Shown here piece after piece: positions 33,572-42,187 of a stretch of DNA of 64,000 bases (its first letter is position 1; each line of letters begins with the position of its first letter). The notes beneath the pieces were generated by a model. The model was not told where the DNA came from and searched no databases. It saw only the letters and a list, made by a program, of their open reading frames with translations. The position numbers and the translations under genes were made by a program. This DNA comes from CAHJXF01 sp038254545 (lineage in GTDB: Bacteria > Pseudomonadota > Gammaproteobacteria > Burkholderiales > Burkholderiaceae_D): NCBI GenBank assembly GCA_038254545.1, contig JBBSGB010000001.1:1-64000 (forward strand), read 5' to 3'.

Positions 33572-34450
33572 CTACTTGTGCGCCGCTGCAACCTGTGCCG
33601 CAACTTCGGCAGCGAAATCGTCGCTACGCTTCTCGATGCCTTCGCCCACCACATAGAGCGCGAAGTGCAACACGCGCGCGCCCTTGGTCTTCAACATCTT
33701 CTCGACGGTCTCGTCGGGATTCTTCACGAACGGTTGGCCGAGCAGCGCGACCTCGGCCAGGTATTTCGCGACGCGACCTTCGACCATCTTTGCGACGATG
33801 TCGGCGGACTTTCCCGACTCCGCAGCCTGCGCCGTGAAGACCTTGCGCTCGGTCTCGATCTTGTCGGCCGGGACGTCGTCCCTCGACACGGTCAAGGGCT
33901 TGCTGGCCGCGATGTGCATCGCGAGATCCTTGCCGACCTGGTCGTCGGCCGCGTCGTACTCGACCAGCACGCCGATCCGCGTGCCGTGGATGTAGCTGGC
34001 CAGCTTCGCTTCGGTTTCGTAGCGCACGAAGCGCCGGATCGCGAGGTTCTCGCCGATCTTGCCCACCAGCGCAGCGCGCGTTTCTTCCACCGTCTTGCCT
34101 TCGATCGGCAGGCCGAGCAGCGCATCGATCGATGCGGGATCCTGGCGAACGATGGAAGTCGCTACGTTCTTCGTGAACAGCAGGAAGTCCTCGTTCTTCG
34201 CGACGAAGTCGGTCTCGCAATTGATTTCGACGAGTGCGCCGACCTTGCCTTCGATCACGATGGCGACGATGCCTTCGGCAGTCACGCGGCTGGCAGCCTT
34301 GCTCGCCTTGTTGCCGAGCTTGACGCGCAGCAGTTCCTCGGCCTTGTCCATGTCGCCCGCGGCTTCGGACAACGCCTTCTTGCATTCCATCATCGGCGCA
34401 TCGGTCTTTTCACGAAGCGTCTTGACCATGCCTGCGGTGATTTCCGCCAT
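33572..34450 (-). CDS. tsf: Translation elongation factor Ts
   Basis: Exchanges GDP on EF-Tu. The 292-residue chain starts MAEITAGMVKTLREKTDAPM, has the UBA-like N-terminal domain with MMECKKALSEAAGDMDKAEE, and the EF-Tu Mg-displacing motif CETDFVAKNEDF. The C-terminal part is complete. The ribosome site AAGGAGA is well placed. A strong intrinsic terminator hairpin (34477-34506) ends only 26 bases before the ATG, so expression depends on read-through from rpsB. Confidence 0.97.
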   Translation of the reverse strand: MAEITAGMVKTLREKTDAPMMECKKALSEAAGDMDKAEELLRVKLGNKASKAASRVTAEGIVAIVIEGKVGALVEINCETDFVAKNEDFLLFTKNVATSIVRQDPASIDALLGLPIEGKTVEETRAALVGKIGENLAIRRFVRYETEAKLASYIHGTRIGVLVEYDAADDQVGKDLAMHIAASKPLTVSRDDVPADKIETERKVFTAQAAESGKSADIVAKMVEGRVAKYLAEVALLGQPFVKNPDETVEKMLKTKGARVLHFALYVVGEGIEKRSDDFAAEVAAQVAAAHK

Positions 34451-34476
34451 GTGTTTCTCCTTGCTGAATTCGGGAT

Positions 34477-34506
34477 AAAAAAAGGGGCGTCGCAATACGA
34501 CACCCC
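34477..34506 (-). terminator. Intrinsic terminator/attenuator between rpsB and tsf
   Basis: On the minus strand a 9-base-pair stem (GGGGTGTCG pairing with CGACGCCCC, one G-U pair) with a five-base loop is followed directly by seven T. It lies 78 bases after the rpsB stop and 26 before the tsf start. It should cut tsf transcription relative to rpsB, matching the attenuated rpsB-tsf arrangement known in E. coli. Confidence 0.8.
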
Positions 34507-34584
34507 CCGCGCCCTACCGTGTGTTGATCACGACGGGCGCCCGCTTTACAGCGTCACGTCACGGCTTGGCGTCACAGCGTCGCG

Positions 34585-35331
34585 TTACGCCTCGGCGTTG
34601 ACTTCGACGAACTCTTCGCCGTTCTCCGGCGCTTCCACGATGTCGTGAAGCGCGTTGTTGCGACCTTCGAGAATCGCGTCGGCGACGCCACGCGCATAGA
34701 GACGGATCGCCTTGCTCGAGTCGTCGTTGCCGGGGATCACGTAGGCGATGCCGTCGGGAGAGTGGTTGGTATCGACCACGCCGATGACGGGGATGCCGAG
34801 CTTGGTCGCTTCGGTGACCGCACCCTTGTGATAGCCGACGTCGATGACGAAGATCGCATCGGGAACGCCGTTCATGTCCTTGATGCCGCCGATCGACTTC
34901 TGCAGTTTCTCCATCTCGCGCGAAAACGTCAGCGCTTCCTTCTTGCTCATGCGCTCCTGGCCACCGTCGGCCACGGTCGCTTCCATGTCCTTGAGGCGCT
35001 TGATCGATGCCTTGACGGTCTTGAAGTTGGTCAGCATGCCGCCCAGCCAGCGCTGGTCGACGTATGGCACGTTGGCGCGCTTGGCTTCTTCGGCGATGAT
35101 TTCGCGGGCCTGGCGCTTGGTGCCCACGAAGAGGATCGTGCCGCGGTTGGCGGCAAGCTTCTTCGCGTACTTGACGGCGTCGTTGTAGTTCGAGAGCGTC
35201 TTCTCGAGGTTGACGATATGGATCCGATTGCGATGGCCGAAAATGAACGGCGCCATCTTGGGATTCCAGAAGCGGGTCTGGTGTCCGAAATGGACGCCCG
35301 CCTCGAGCATTTCACGCATGGTCGTTGACAT
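34585..35331 (-). CDS. rpsB: 30S ribosomal protein S2
   Basis: Binds the 30S subunit at the head-body junction and helps recruit S1. The 248-residue chain starts MSTTMREMLEAGVHFGHQTR, with the S2 signatures FGHRNRIHIVNLEKTL, RWLGGMLTNFKTVKASIKRL, and GIPVIGVVDTNHSPDGIAYV followed by IPGNDDSSKAIRLY. The start at 35331 is confirmed by homology; the upstream in-frame codons are not coding. It is the first gene of the long minus-strand cluster and divergent from map. A 200-base leader with two palindromes lies between them. Confidence 0.97.
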   Translation of the reverse strand: MSTTMREMLEAGVHFGHQTRFWNPKMAPFIFGHRNRIHIVNLEKTLSNYNDAVKYAKKLAANRGTILFVGTKRQAREIIAEEAKRANVPYVDQRWLGGMLTNFKTVKASIKRLKDMEATVADGGQERMSKKEALTFSREMEKLQKSIGGIKDMNGVPDAIFVIDVGYHKGAVTEATKLGIPVIGVVDTNHSPDGIAYVIPGNDDSSKAIRLYARGVADAILEGRNNALHDIVEAPENGEEFVEVNAEA

Positions 35332-35493
35332 ATGTTTCCTAAGGGTTGGGTCTTGAGCAGGCGCTGTACCGAATTTGAGGAAAATCGGCACCCTTGGTAC
35401 GCAAGCTCGCGATTGCAAAGATTGAAATGAGGTTGAAACTGATTCGTGTCGATGCGGTCGGCTCGATAACCCGGGCGACGGCTTCTGGCAAGC

Positions 35494-35520
35494 CCGCTAT
35501 TATAGCGGTTTCGTCGAAAC
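35494..35520. promoter_or_regulatory. Twin palindromes at the rpsB/map divergent promoter
   Basis: Two perfect odd dyads share one base. CCGCTATTATAGCGG lies at 35494-35508 and GTTTCGTCGAAAC at 35508-35520. On the minus strand the first contains a perfect TATAAT (35499-35504) that can serve rpsB, although no good -35 is seen at 17 bases. On the plus strand TATTAT could serve map, whose ATG is at 35548. Regulation of both genes by a bound protein is possible. Confidence 0.45.
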
Positions 35521-35547
35521 GCTCCACCATAGCCCTTTGCCCCGTCC

Positions 35548-36393
35548 ATGAGTTCGCTTCCCCGCCCCGCAACGACCGCCATCATCAAGACCGCCGCCGA
35601 CATAGGGCGGATGCGCGTGGCCGGCCGCCTCGGGTCGGAGGTGCTCGACTACATCACGCCCTTCGTCAAGCCTGGCGTGACCACTGCGGAACTCGACCGG
35701 CTCTGCCACGACTACATGGTCGATGTGCAAAAGACGATTCCTGCGCCGCTCAATTACGCGCCGCCGGGTTATCGCCCGTATCCGAAGTCGGTGTGCGCGT
35801 CGGTCAATCATCAGGTGTGCCACGGCATCCCGGGCGACAAGCCGCTCAAGAACGGCGACATCCTCAACATCGACGTGACCGTCATCAAGGACGGCTATCA
35901 CGGCGACACGAGCCGCATGTTCCTGGTCGGCGAGACCTCGATACAGGCGCGTCGGCTCTGCGAGATCACCTTCGAATGCATGTGGCTGGGCATACGCGCC
36001 GTCAAGCCGGGTGCGCATCTGGGGGATGTCGGCTACGTCATCCAGCGCCATGCCGAGCGCAGCGGCTTTTCGGTGGTGCGCGAATTCTGTGGCCACGGCA
36101 TCGGACAGCGTTTTCACGAAGACCCACAGGTGCTGCATTACGGGCGGCCCGGCACGCTCGAACAGCTCGTGCCCGGCATGATCTTCACGGTCGAGCCGAT
36201 GATCAATGCGGGCCGCCGCGAAATCCGCGAGATGCCCGACGGCTGGACCATCGTCACCAAGGACCACAGCCTCTCGGCGCAGTGGGAACACACGGTGCTC
36301 GTGACCGATGACGGGTACGAAGTGCTGACGATGTCCGAAGGCACCCCCGCCGCGCCGGCCAGCGCACCCGACAAGTCCGCTCATATTGCGTAG
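35548..36393 (+). CDS. map: Methionine aminopeptidase, type I
   Basis: Removes the initiator Met from new proteins. The 281-residue protein has the five metal ligands of the pita-bread fold. The two Asp are in ILNIDVTVIKDGYHGDTSRM, the His in EFCGHGIGQRFHEDPQVLHY, the first Glu in MIFTVEPMINAG and the last Glu in LSAQWEHTVLVT. The C-terminal tail of about 20 residues is Ala/Pro-rich and nonconserved. It is divergent from rpsB and followed after 31 bases by glnD on the same strand. Confidence 0.97.
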   Translation: MSSLPRPATTAIIKTAADIGRMRVAGRLGSEVLDYITPFVKPGVTTAELDRLCHDYMVDVQKTIPAPLNYAPPGYRPYPKSVCASVNHQVCHGIPGDKPLKNGDILNIDVTVIKDGYHGDTSRMFLVGETSIQARRLCEITFECMWLGIRAVKPGAHLGDVGYVIQRHAERSGFSVVREFCGHGIGQRFHEDPQVLHYGRPGTLEQLVPGMIFTVEPMINAGRREIREMPDGWTIVTKDHSLSAQWEHTVLVTDDGYEVLTMSEGTPAAPASAPDKSAHIA

Positions 36394-36424
36394 ATCGCAA
36401 GGCCCGCGCGATTCGGGGCTAGCG

Positions 36425-39172
36425 ATGTCCGCCGTCATGACCGCTGTCGCCTCGCAAGACATGCCCGATACCGCTGTCGACGTGACCGCCGGATCAGGCA
36501 ACAGCCAGGCATTGACTGCGGCTCGACCGGCGGGTCTCGCGGGACACACCGCGGAAGCGCTCGCGATCAAGGCCGCGTTGCAGGCCGAACGCGCTCGACT
36601 GCTCAACGACTTCGATCTCCAACCGCGTGCAGAACGCTTTCTGCGTGGCCTCGCGCATGCGCACGATGTGGCGCTGCGCGCCTGCTGGAGGATCGCGGCG
36701 ATGCCGCGCTCGGCAGCCTTGCTGGCGGTCGGCGGCTACGGACGCGGCGAGCTCTTTCCGCATTCGGACGTCGACGTGCTGATGCTGCTGGCCCAGTCGC
36801 CGGACGCCGGCGAAGCGGCAAGGATCGAAAGCCTGATCGGGATGCTGTGGGATCTCGGCTTCGAAGTCGGCCACAGCGTGCGCACCGTCCCCGAGTGCCT
36901 GACCGAAGCCACGCGCGACATCACGGTCGCCACCGCGCTGATCGAGGCGCGCTTTCTCTCGGGCAATCGCGCGCTGGGGGCGTCGATGTCCGAGCAGGTC
37001 GCATCGTCGATCGAACCCCAACAGTTCTTTCGCGCCAAGATGCTCGAGCAGCAACAGCGCTACGCGAAGTTCCAGGACACGCCTTTCGCGCTCGAGCCCA
37101 ACCTCAAGGAAAGCCCCGGCGGGCTGCGCGATCTGCAGATGATCCTGTGGACGGCGCGTGCCGCGCGCCTGGGCGCCTCATGGCGCGAACTCGCCAGGCG
37201 CGGCCTGGTCACGCCTGTCGAAGCCCGTCAACTGCGGCGCTGCGAGGACTTCATCCGCCTGGTGCGCATCCGCCTGCATCGCCTCGCGAAGCGTCGCGAG
37301 GATCGGCTGGTGTTCGACGTGCAGACCGCGCTGGCCGCGGAATTCGGATTCGAGCAGACGCCGATGTGCCGTCCCAGCGAAGTGTTGATGCAGCACTATT
37401 ACCGGACCGCGAAGGTGGTCACGCAACTGAATGTGATCGTCCTGCAGACGATCGAAGCGGCGCTTTTTCCTGCACGCAATGTCGCACCAGTTCCCATTCA
37501 CGCCCCGATCACAGCGGGCGCTGCAGGCGAAATCGTTCCCGTCGCGAACGCGAGTTTCCAGAATGCTGGCGGCCTGCTCGACATCGTCGATGAAGGCGTT
37601 TTCTTTCGCCGGCCGCCCGCCCTGCTCGAGGCCTTCCTCGTGATGCAGCAGCATTCCGAGCTCGAAGGCATGACCGCGCGCACGATGAATGCGATCTGGC
37701 ATGGCCGCACGCTGATCGATGCGAAGTTCCGCCGCGAGCCGGCCAATCGCGCGCTGTTCCTCTCGATCCTGCAGCAGCCGCGCGGCATCGTGCACGAGCT
37801 GCGGCGCATGAATCAACTGTCGGTGCTCGGCCGCTACCTGCCGGTGTTCCGGCGCATCGTCGGCCAGATGCAGCACGACCTGTATCACGTCTATACGGTA
37901 GACCAGCACATCCTGATGGTGGTGCGAAATATCCGGCGCTTCACGATGCCCGAGTTCGCGCACGAATATCCGTTGTGCTCGCGCCTGATCGCGAACTTCG
38001 AGAGGCCCTGGCTGCTGTACGTGGCCTCCCTCTTCCACGATATCGCCAAGGGTCGCGGCGGCGATCATTCGACGCTCGGCATGGCCGATGTGCGGCGCTT
38101 CGCGCGCGATCACGCGCTCGAAGCGATCGACATCGAGCTGCTCGAATTCCTGGTCGAGCATCACCTGAGCATGTCGCGGGTCGCGCAGAAGGAAGACCTC
38201 TCCGACCCCGAGGTCGTCACGGCATTCGCGCGCACCGTCGGCAGCGAGCGCCGCCTGACAGCACTCTATCTGCTGACGGTCGCCGATGTGCGCGGCACCA
38301 GCCCCAAGGTCTGGAATGCCTGGAAGGGCAAGCTGCTTGAAGATCTTTATTTCCGCGCGCTGCGAGTGGTCGAGAACGCCGACGGCAGTGGCGCGCCGCC
38401 GAGCGCTCCGGCCGAATTGCAGGCCAGGCAGCAGGAGGCGCGGCGCATCCTCGGCCTCTACGCCTTTCATCCCGATGCGATCGAGCGCTTCTGGAAGCGC
38501 CTCGACGTCGCGTGGTTCCTGCGTCACGACGCGCAGGACATCGCATGGATCACGCGCGCGTTCGCACTCGCCCGCGATACCTCGCGCCCGCGCATCAAGG
38601 CGCGCCTGTCGCCCGCCGGCGAAGGCCTGCAGATCGTCGTCTTCACGCCCGACCAGCCGGATCTCCTGGCGCGCATCTGCCAGTTCTTCGATCGCCAGCG
38701 CTTCTACATCCTCGACGCGCGCGTGCACACCACCATCGGCGGCGAAGGCGACCAGCACGCGCTCGACACCTTTCATGTGCTCGACCCGGACGGTGGCCAC
38801 TACCGCGATCGCATCGCGAACATCGAGCGCGATCTCGCGCAGCATCTCGCGCATCCGACGCCGCTGCCGCCGCCCGCGACCGGCCGCCCTTCGCGCCAGT
38901 CGCGCAGCTTTCCGATCGAGCCGACCGTCGATCTGCGACCCGACGAGCGCGGCCGTTTCTTTCTGCTGACGCTGTCGGCTTCCGATCGCGATGGGCTGCT
39001 CTACGCGATCCTGCGCGTGTTGACCGGTCACAAGGTCAACGTGCAGGCTGCGAAGATCACGACGCTGGGCGAACGCGTCGAAGACTTCTTTCTCGTCGAT
39101 GGGGCGATCCTGTCGGACGCGAAGGCGCAGATCAAACTGGAAACCGAATTGCTTGCGGTGCTCGCGCCATGA
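36425..39172 (+). CDS. glnD: PII uridylyltransferase / uridylyl-removing enzyme
   Basis: Senses glutamine and adds or removes UMP on PII proteins, the top of the nitrogen control cascade. The roughly 915-residue protein has the nucleotidyltransferase site AVGGYGRGELFPHSDVDVLM near residue 105, a central domain and the HD domain that removes UMP (FHDIAKGRGGDHSTLG, then EHHLSMS). Two C-terminal ACT domains bind glutamine (one from about ISPAGEGLQIVVFTPDQP, one from about RFFLLTLSASDRDGLLYA). I use the ATG at 36425; a TTG at 36386 overlapping map is in frame but unlikely. The stop overlaps the next gene (ATGA). Confidence 0.96.
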   Translation: MSAVMTAVASQDMPDTAVDVTAGSGNSQALTAARPAGLAGHTAEALAIKAALQAERARLLNDFDLQPRAERFLRGLAHAHDVALRACWRIAAMPRSAALLAVGGYGRGELFPHSDVDVLMLLAQSPDAGEAARIESLIGMLWDLGFEVGHSVRTVPECLTEATRDITVATALIEARFLSGNRALGASMSEQVASSIEPQQFFRAKMLEQQQRYAKFQDTPFALEPNLKESPGGLRDLQMILWTARAARLGASWRELARRGLVTPVEARQLRRCEDFIRLVRIRLHRLAKRREDRLVFDVQTALAAEFGFEQTPMCRPSEVLMQHYYRTAKVVTQLNVIVLQTIEAALFPARNVAPVPIHAPITAGAAGEIVPVANASFQNAGGLLDIVDEGVFFRRPPALLEAFLVMQQHSELEGMTARTMNAIWHGRTLIDAKFRREPANRALFLSILQQPRGIVHELRRMNQLSVLGRYLPVFRRIVGQMQHDLYHVYTVDQHILMVVRNIRRFTMPEFAHEYPLCSRLIANFERPWLLYVASLFHDIAKGRGGDHSTLGMADVRRFARDHALEAIDIELLEFLVEHHLSMSRVAQKEDLSDPEVVTAFARTVGSERRLTALYLLTVADVRGTSPKVWNAWKGKLLEDLYFRALRVVENADGSGAPPSAPAELQARQQEARRILGLYAFHPDAIERFWKRLDVAWFLRHDAQDIAWITRAFALARDTSRPRIKARLSPAGEGLQIVVFTPDQPDLLARICQFFDRQRFYILDARVHTTIGGEGDQHALDTFHVLDPDGGHYRDRIANIERDLAQHLAHPTPLPPPATGRPSRQSRSFPIEPTVDLRPDERGRFFLLTLSASDRDGLLYAILRVLTGHKVNVQAAKITTLGERVEDFFLVDGAILSDAKAQIKLETELLAVLAP

Positions 39173-39963
39173 AGACACGCGCGCCGCGGCCGGACGCTGC
39201 GCCACCGTCTGCACCTGCATCGGCATCGTCGGACCAGCCGCTGCGGCTATCGAAGCGCATGGCCGAGCTCGGCCTGTGCTCGCGGCGCGAAGCCGACGAA
39301 TGGATAGAGCGCGGCTGGGTCTTCGTCGATGGCGTGAAGACCGACGTCCTCGGCAGCAAGATGCTCACTAGCCAGAGCATCAGCGTGTCGCGCGCCGCCG
39401 AGAAGGAACGCGACCAGCGCGTCACGGTGCTGCTCAACAAGCCGATCGGTTATGTGTCGGGCCAGGCGGAGGACGGCTACAAGCCGGCCTCGGTCTTGGT
39501 CGTGCCGGCCGCGCACTGGGGCAACGACGCGCGCACGCTCGCGCCAGATTGGCGGCCGCCGCGCGGGCTCGCGCCGGCCGGCCGTCTCGACATCGACTCG
39601 ACCGGCCTCTTGGTGCTCACGCAGGATGGCCGCATCGCGCGCCAGTTGATCGGCGACGACTCGAACATCGAGAAGGAATACCTGGTGCGCGTCGCGGGCA
39701 CGCTATCGGACGCGGACCTGCAACGCATGCAGCACGGGCTCGAGCTCGACGGCATCGCGTTGAAACCGGCGCGTGTGTCGTGGCAGAACCGCGAGCAATT
39801 GCGCATCGTCCTGCGCGAAGGCAAGAAGCGCCAGATCCGGCGCATGTGCGAGTTGGTCGGCTTAACGGTGCTCGGCTTGAAGCGCGTGCGCGTTGGGCGC
39901 GTGCTGCTCGGCGATTTGCCGATCGGCCAATGGCGGCATCTCGGGCCGGACGAGGCGTTCTGA
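39169..39963 (+). CDS. RsuA/RluB/RluF-family rRNA pseudouridine synthase
   Basis: Converts a specific uridine in rRNA to pseudouridine. The 264-residue protein has an N-terminal S4 RNA-binding domain (LSKRMAELGLCSRREADEWI), the linker VTVLLNKPIGYVSGQAEDGY, and the catalytic Asp in PAGRLDIDSTGLLVLTQDGR. The LREGKKRQIRRMCELVGLTV motif is present near the end. The exact target (RluB, RluF or RsuA site) cannot be decided; the LNKPxGYVSGQ and GYxPASVL features recall an RluF-like betaproteobacterial group. The ATG overlaps the glnD stop and it ends convergently with def. Confidence 0.9.
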   Translation: MKTRAPRPDAAPPSAPASASSDQPLRLSKRMAELGLCSRREADEWIERGWVFVDGVKTDVLGSKMLTSQSISVSRAAEKERDQRVTVLLNKPIGYVSGQAEDGYKPASVLVVPAAHWGNDARTLAPDWRPPRGLAPAGRLDIDSTGLLVLTQDGRIARQLIGDDSNIEKEYLVRVAGTLSDADLQRMQHGLELDGIALKPARVSWQNREQLRIVLREGKKRQIRRMCELVGLTVLGLKRVRVGRVLLGDLPIGQWRHLGPDEAF

Positions 39964-39987
39964 CGCCTGCCGGCCGCGAAGCCGGAA

Positions 39988-40521
39988 TCAGTCGTCCACG
40001 ATCCCCTGCCCCGGAAACAACTCTTCGGTGAACCCGAAGCGCGTGAAGTCGCGCATGCGCATCGGGTAGAGGATGCCGTCGAGATGATCGCATTCGTGTT
40101 GCACCACGCGCGCATGAAAGCCGCTCGCGATGCGATCGATCGTCGCACCGTGTTGGTCGAAGCCGCGATAGCGAACGCGCTCCATGCGCGGCACGATGCC
40201 GCGCATGCCGGGCACGGACAGACAGCCTTCCCAATCTTCGACTTCGAGCGGCTCGAGCACCTCGATGGCGGGATTTACAAGCACGGTCTCGGGGACCGGC
40301 TCCGCATCGGGGTAGCGCTGATTGGTCGTTGCGAATCCGAAGATCACGACGCGCAGATCGATGCCGATCTGAGGCGCCGCGAGACCCGCGCCATTCGCGT
40401 CGTGCATGGTCTCGAACAGGTCCGCGACCAGGCCGTGCAACTCGGGCGTATCGAAGCGCTCGACCGGCTTGGCGATGCGCAACAGACGCGGATCACCCAT
40501 GCGAAGGATGCCGTGAATCAT
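39988..40521 (-). CDS. def: Peptide deformylase
   Basis: Removes the formyl group from new proteins. The 177-residue protein has all three family motifs: GAGLAAPQIG, EGCLSVPG with the metal Cys, and QHECDHLDGILY with the two His ligands and the catalytic Glu. The start is at 40521, where MIHGILRMGDPRLL matches homologues, although the frame runs open further upstream. Its ATG overlaps the stop of mtnP by four bases. It is unusually placed away from fmt, its usual partner; another deformylase may exist elsewhere. Confidence 0.96.
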   Translation of the reverse strand: MIHGILRMGDPRLLRIAKPVERFDTPELHGLVADLFETMHDANGAGLAAPQIGIDLRVVIFGFATTNQRYPDAEPVPETVLVNPAIEVLEPLEVEDWEGCLSVPGMRGIVPRMERVRYRGFDQHGATIDRIASGFHARVVQHECDHLDGILYPMRMRDFTRFGFTEELFPGQGIVDD

Positions 40522-41276
40522 GGAAACTTGTGGCGCCCGGTCGCGCGCACGAAGGACACGATCAGCGCGCGCACGCGCTGCATAGACGTCTCGAGCGTGC
40601 GGCCGATTTCCACGGTCGAGATCGCGAGCTTCGAATCGCCTCGGCCGGCGGCGTGATTGACCACCACCGCCAGGGCTGCATACGGCAGGTCGAGCTCGCG
40701 CGCCAGCGCCGCTTCGGGCATCAGCGTCATGCCGACGACATCGGCGCCATCGCTCTCGACGCGATTGATCTCGGCCGCGGTTTCCAGACGCGGGCCCTGC
40801 ATGCATGCATAGCAGCCCCCGTCGATCAGCGAGTGGCCATCGGCGCGTGCGACTTCCAGCACCCGCGCGCGCAACGCCGGATCGTAGGGCAGCGTGAAGT
40901 CGATGTGCGTGACCGGATGCTCGGGTCCATCGAAAAAAGTCGAGTCGCGGCCCCAGGTGTAGTCGAGCATCTGGTCGAGCAGCGTGATCGCGCCGGGCTG
41001 CATGTCGTCGCGAATCCCGCCCACCGACGCGACCGCGATCACGCCTTCGACGCCGATGTGCTTCAAGGCATGCAGGTTGGCGCGATAGTTGATCGCGTGC
41101 GGTGGAATCGTGTGCCCTTGTCCATGCCTGGGCAGAAACGCCACCGGCACGCCACCGATGCGTCCCACTGTCACCGGTCCGGACGGCTCGCCCCAGGGCG
41201 TGCGCACGACTTCGCGGCGATCGATTTCGAGGTCCGCGAACGACGTCAGTCCGCTACCTCCCAGAATGGCAAACAT
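40518..41276 (-). CDS. mtnP: S-methyl-5'-thioadenosine/thioinosine phosphorylase
   Basis: Phosphorolyses methylthioadenosine (or methylthioinosine) from polyamine synthesis, allowing purine and methionine salvage. The 252-residue protein has AILGGSGLTSF, LPRHGQGHTIPPHAINYRAN, the phosphate site ASVGGIRDDMQPGAITLLDQ and GCYACMQGPRLETAAEINRV. It ends its substrate pocket with VVGMTLMPEAALARELDLPY and VVNHAAG. That last motif replaces the Asp-containing stretch of true MTA phosphorylases, so 5'-methylthioinosine may be the preferred substrate, as for the Pseudomonas enzyme. AAAGGA precedes the ATG. It overlaps def and follows galU by 11 bases. Confidence 0.9.
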   Translation of the reverse strand: MFAILGGSGLTSFADLEIDRREVVRTPWGEPSGPVTVGRIGGVPVAFLPRHGQGHTIPPHAINYRANLHALKHIGVEGVIAVASVGGIRDDMQPGAITLLDQMLDYTWGRDSTFFDGPEHPVTHIDFTLPYDPALRARVLEVARADGHSLIDGGCYACMQGPRLETAAEINRVESDGADVVGMTLMPEAALARELDLPYAALAVVVNHAAGRGDSKLAISTVEIGRTLETSMQRVRALIVSFVRATGRHKFP

Positions 41277-41287
41277 GGATTCCTTTG

Positions 41288-42187
41288 TTATTTCGATGCG
41301 GGACGCGAGGCGAGATACTCGGCGAAGGCTGCCCCGACTTCACCATGCTTCAGGCCCAATTCGACGGTCGCCTTCAGGTAGCCGATCTTAGAGCCGCAAT
41401 CGTAGCGCACGCCCTCGAAGCGATAGGCCAGCACCGGCTCGTCGGCGAGCAGCGCGACGATGCCGTCGGTCAACTGGATTTCGCCACCAGCGCCCGGCGG
41501 CACATTGCGCAGACGATCGAACACCGCGCCACTGAGGATGTAGCGGCCCACCACCGCGAGCGTCGAAGGCGCGTCCTCGGCCCTGGGCTTCTCGACCATG
41601 TGCGTGATCTCTTCGAGGCGCTCGTTGCCCGCCGCGATCGCCGAACCCAGGCGCGTGCCGACGATGCCGTACGAACGGGTCTGTTCGCGCGGCACGTCCT
41701 GCACCGCGAGCACGCTGGCCTGCTTGAGGTCGAAGATGCGCACCATCTGATCGAGCACGCCGGGAACGCCGTTGGGCGTGTCCATCAGGTCGTCGGCCAG
41801 CAACACCGCGAACGGCTCGTGCCCCACCACCGGCAGCGCGCACAGCACCGCGTGTCCGAGCCCGAGCGCTTCGTTCTGGCGGATGTAGATGCAGTTGACC
41901 GAAGGCGGCACGGTGTTGCGAACGATCTCGAGCAGTTCCTTCTTGTCCTTCGCTTCCAGCTCGGCCTCCATCTCGTAGGCCTTGTCGAAGTGATCCTCGA
42001 TCGCACGCTTGTTGCGTCCGGTGATGAAGACCATGTCGGTGATGCCGGCTTGCGCGGCTTCTTCGACCGCGTACTGGATCAGCGGCTTGTCCACCACCGG
42101 CATCATTTCCTTCGGACTCGCCTTGGTCGCGGGTAGGAAGCGCGTACCCATGCCTGCGACCGGAAAGACTGCTTTTCTAACGTGCAT
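41288..42187 (-). CDS. galU: UTP-glucose-1-phosphate uridylyltransferase
   Basis: Makes UDP-glucose for polysaccharides, LPS and osmoprotection. The 299-residue nucleotidyltransferase starts MHVRKAVFPVAGMGTRFLPA followed by TKASPKEMMPVVDKPLIQYA, the standard UTP-binding loop. It also has MVFITGRNKRAIEDHFDKAY, EALGLGHAVLCALPVVG and the C-terminal RYDCGSKIGYLKATVELGL. Its start overlaps the ligA stop by 11 bases, so it lies in the smc-zipA-ligA run. Confidence 0.97.
   Translation of the reverse strand: MHVRKAVFPVAGMGTRFLPATKASPKEMMPVVDKPLIQYAVEEAAQAGITDMVFITGRNKRAIEDHFDKAYEMEAELEAKDKKELLEIVRNTVPPSVNCIYIRQNEALGLGHAVLCALPVVGHEPFAVLLADDLMDTPNGVPGVLDQMVRIFDLKQASVLAVQDVPREQTRSYGIVGTRLGSAIAAGNERLEEITHMVEKPRAEDAPSTLAVVGRYILSGAVFDRLRNVPPGAGGEIQLTDGIVALLADEPVLAYRFEGVRYDCGSKIGYLKATVELGLKHGEVGAAFAEYLASRPASK

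Noticed and set aside
39964..39987. Terminator between the pseudouridine synthase and def genes
   Set aside because: Only a five-base GC stem without a T run on either strand.
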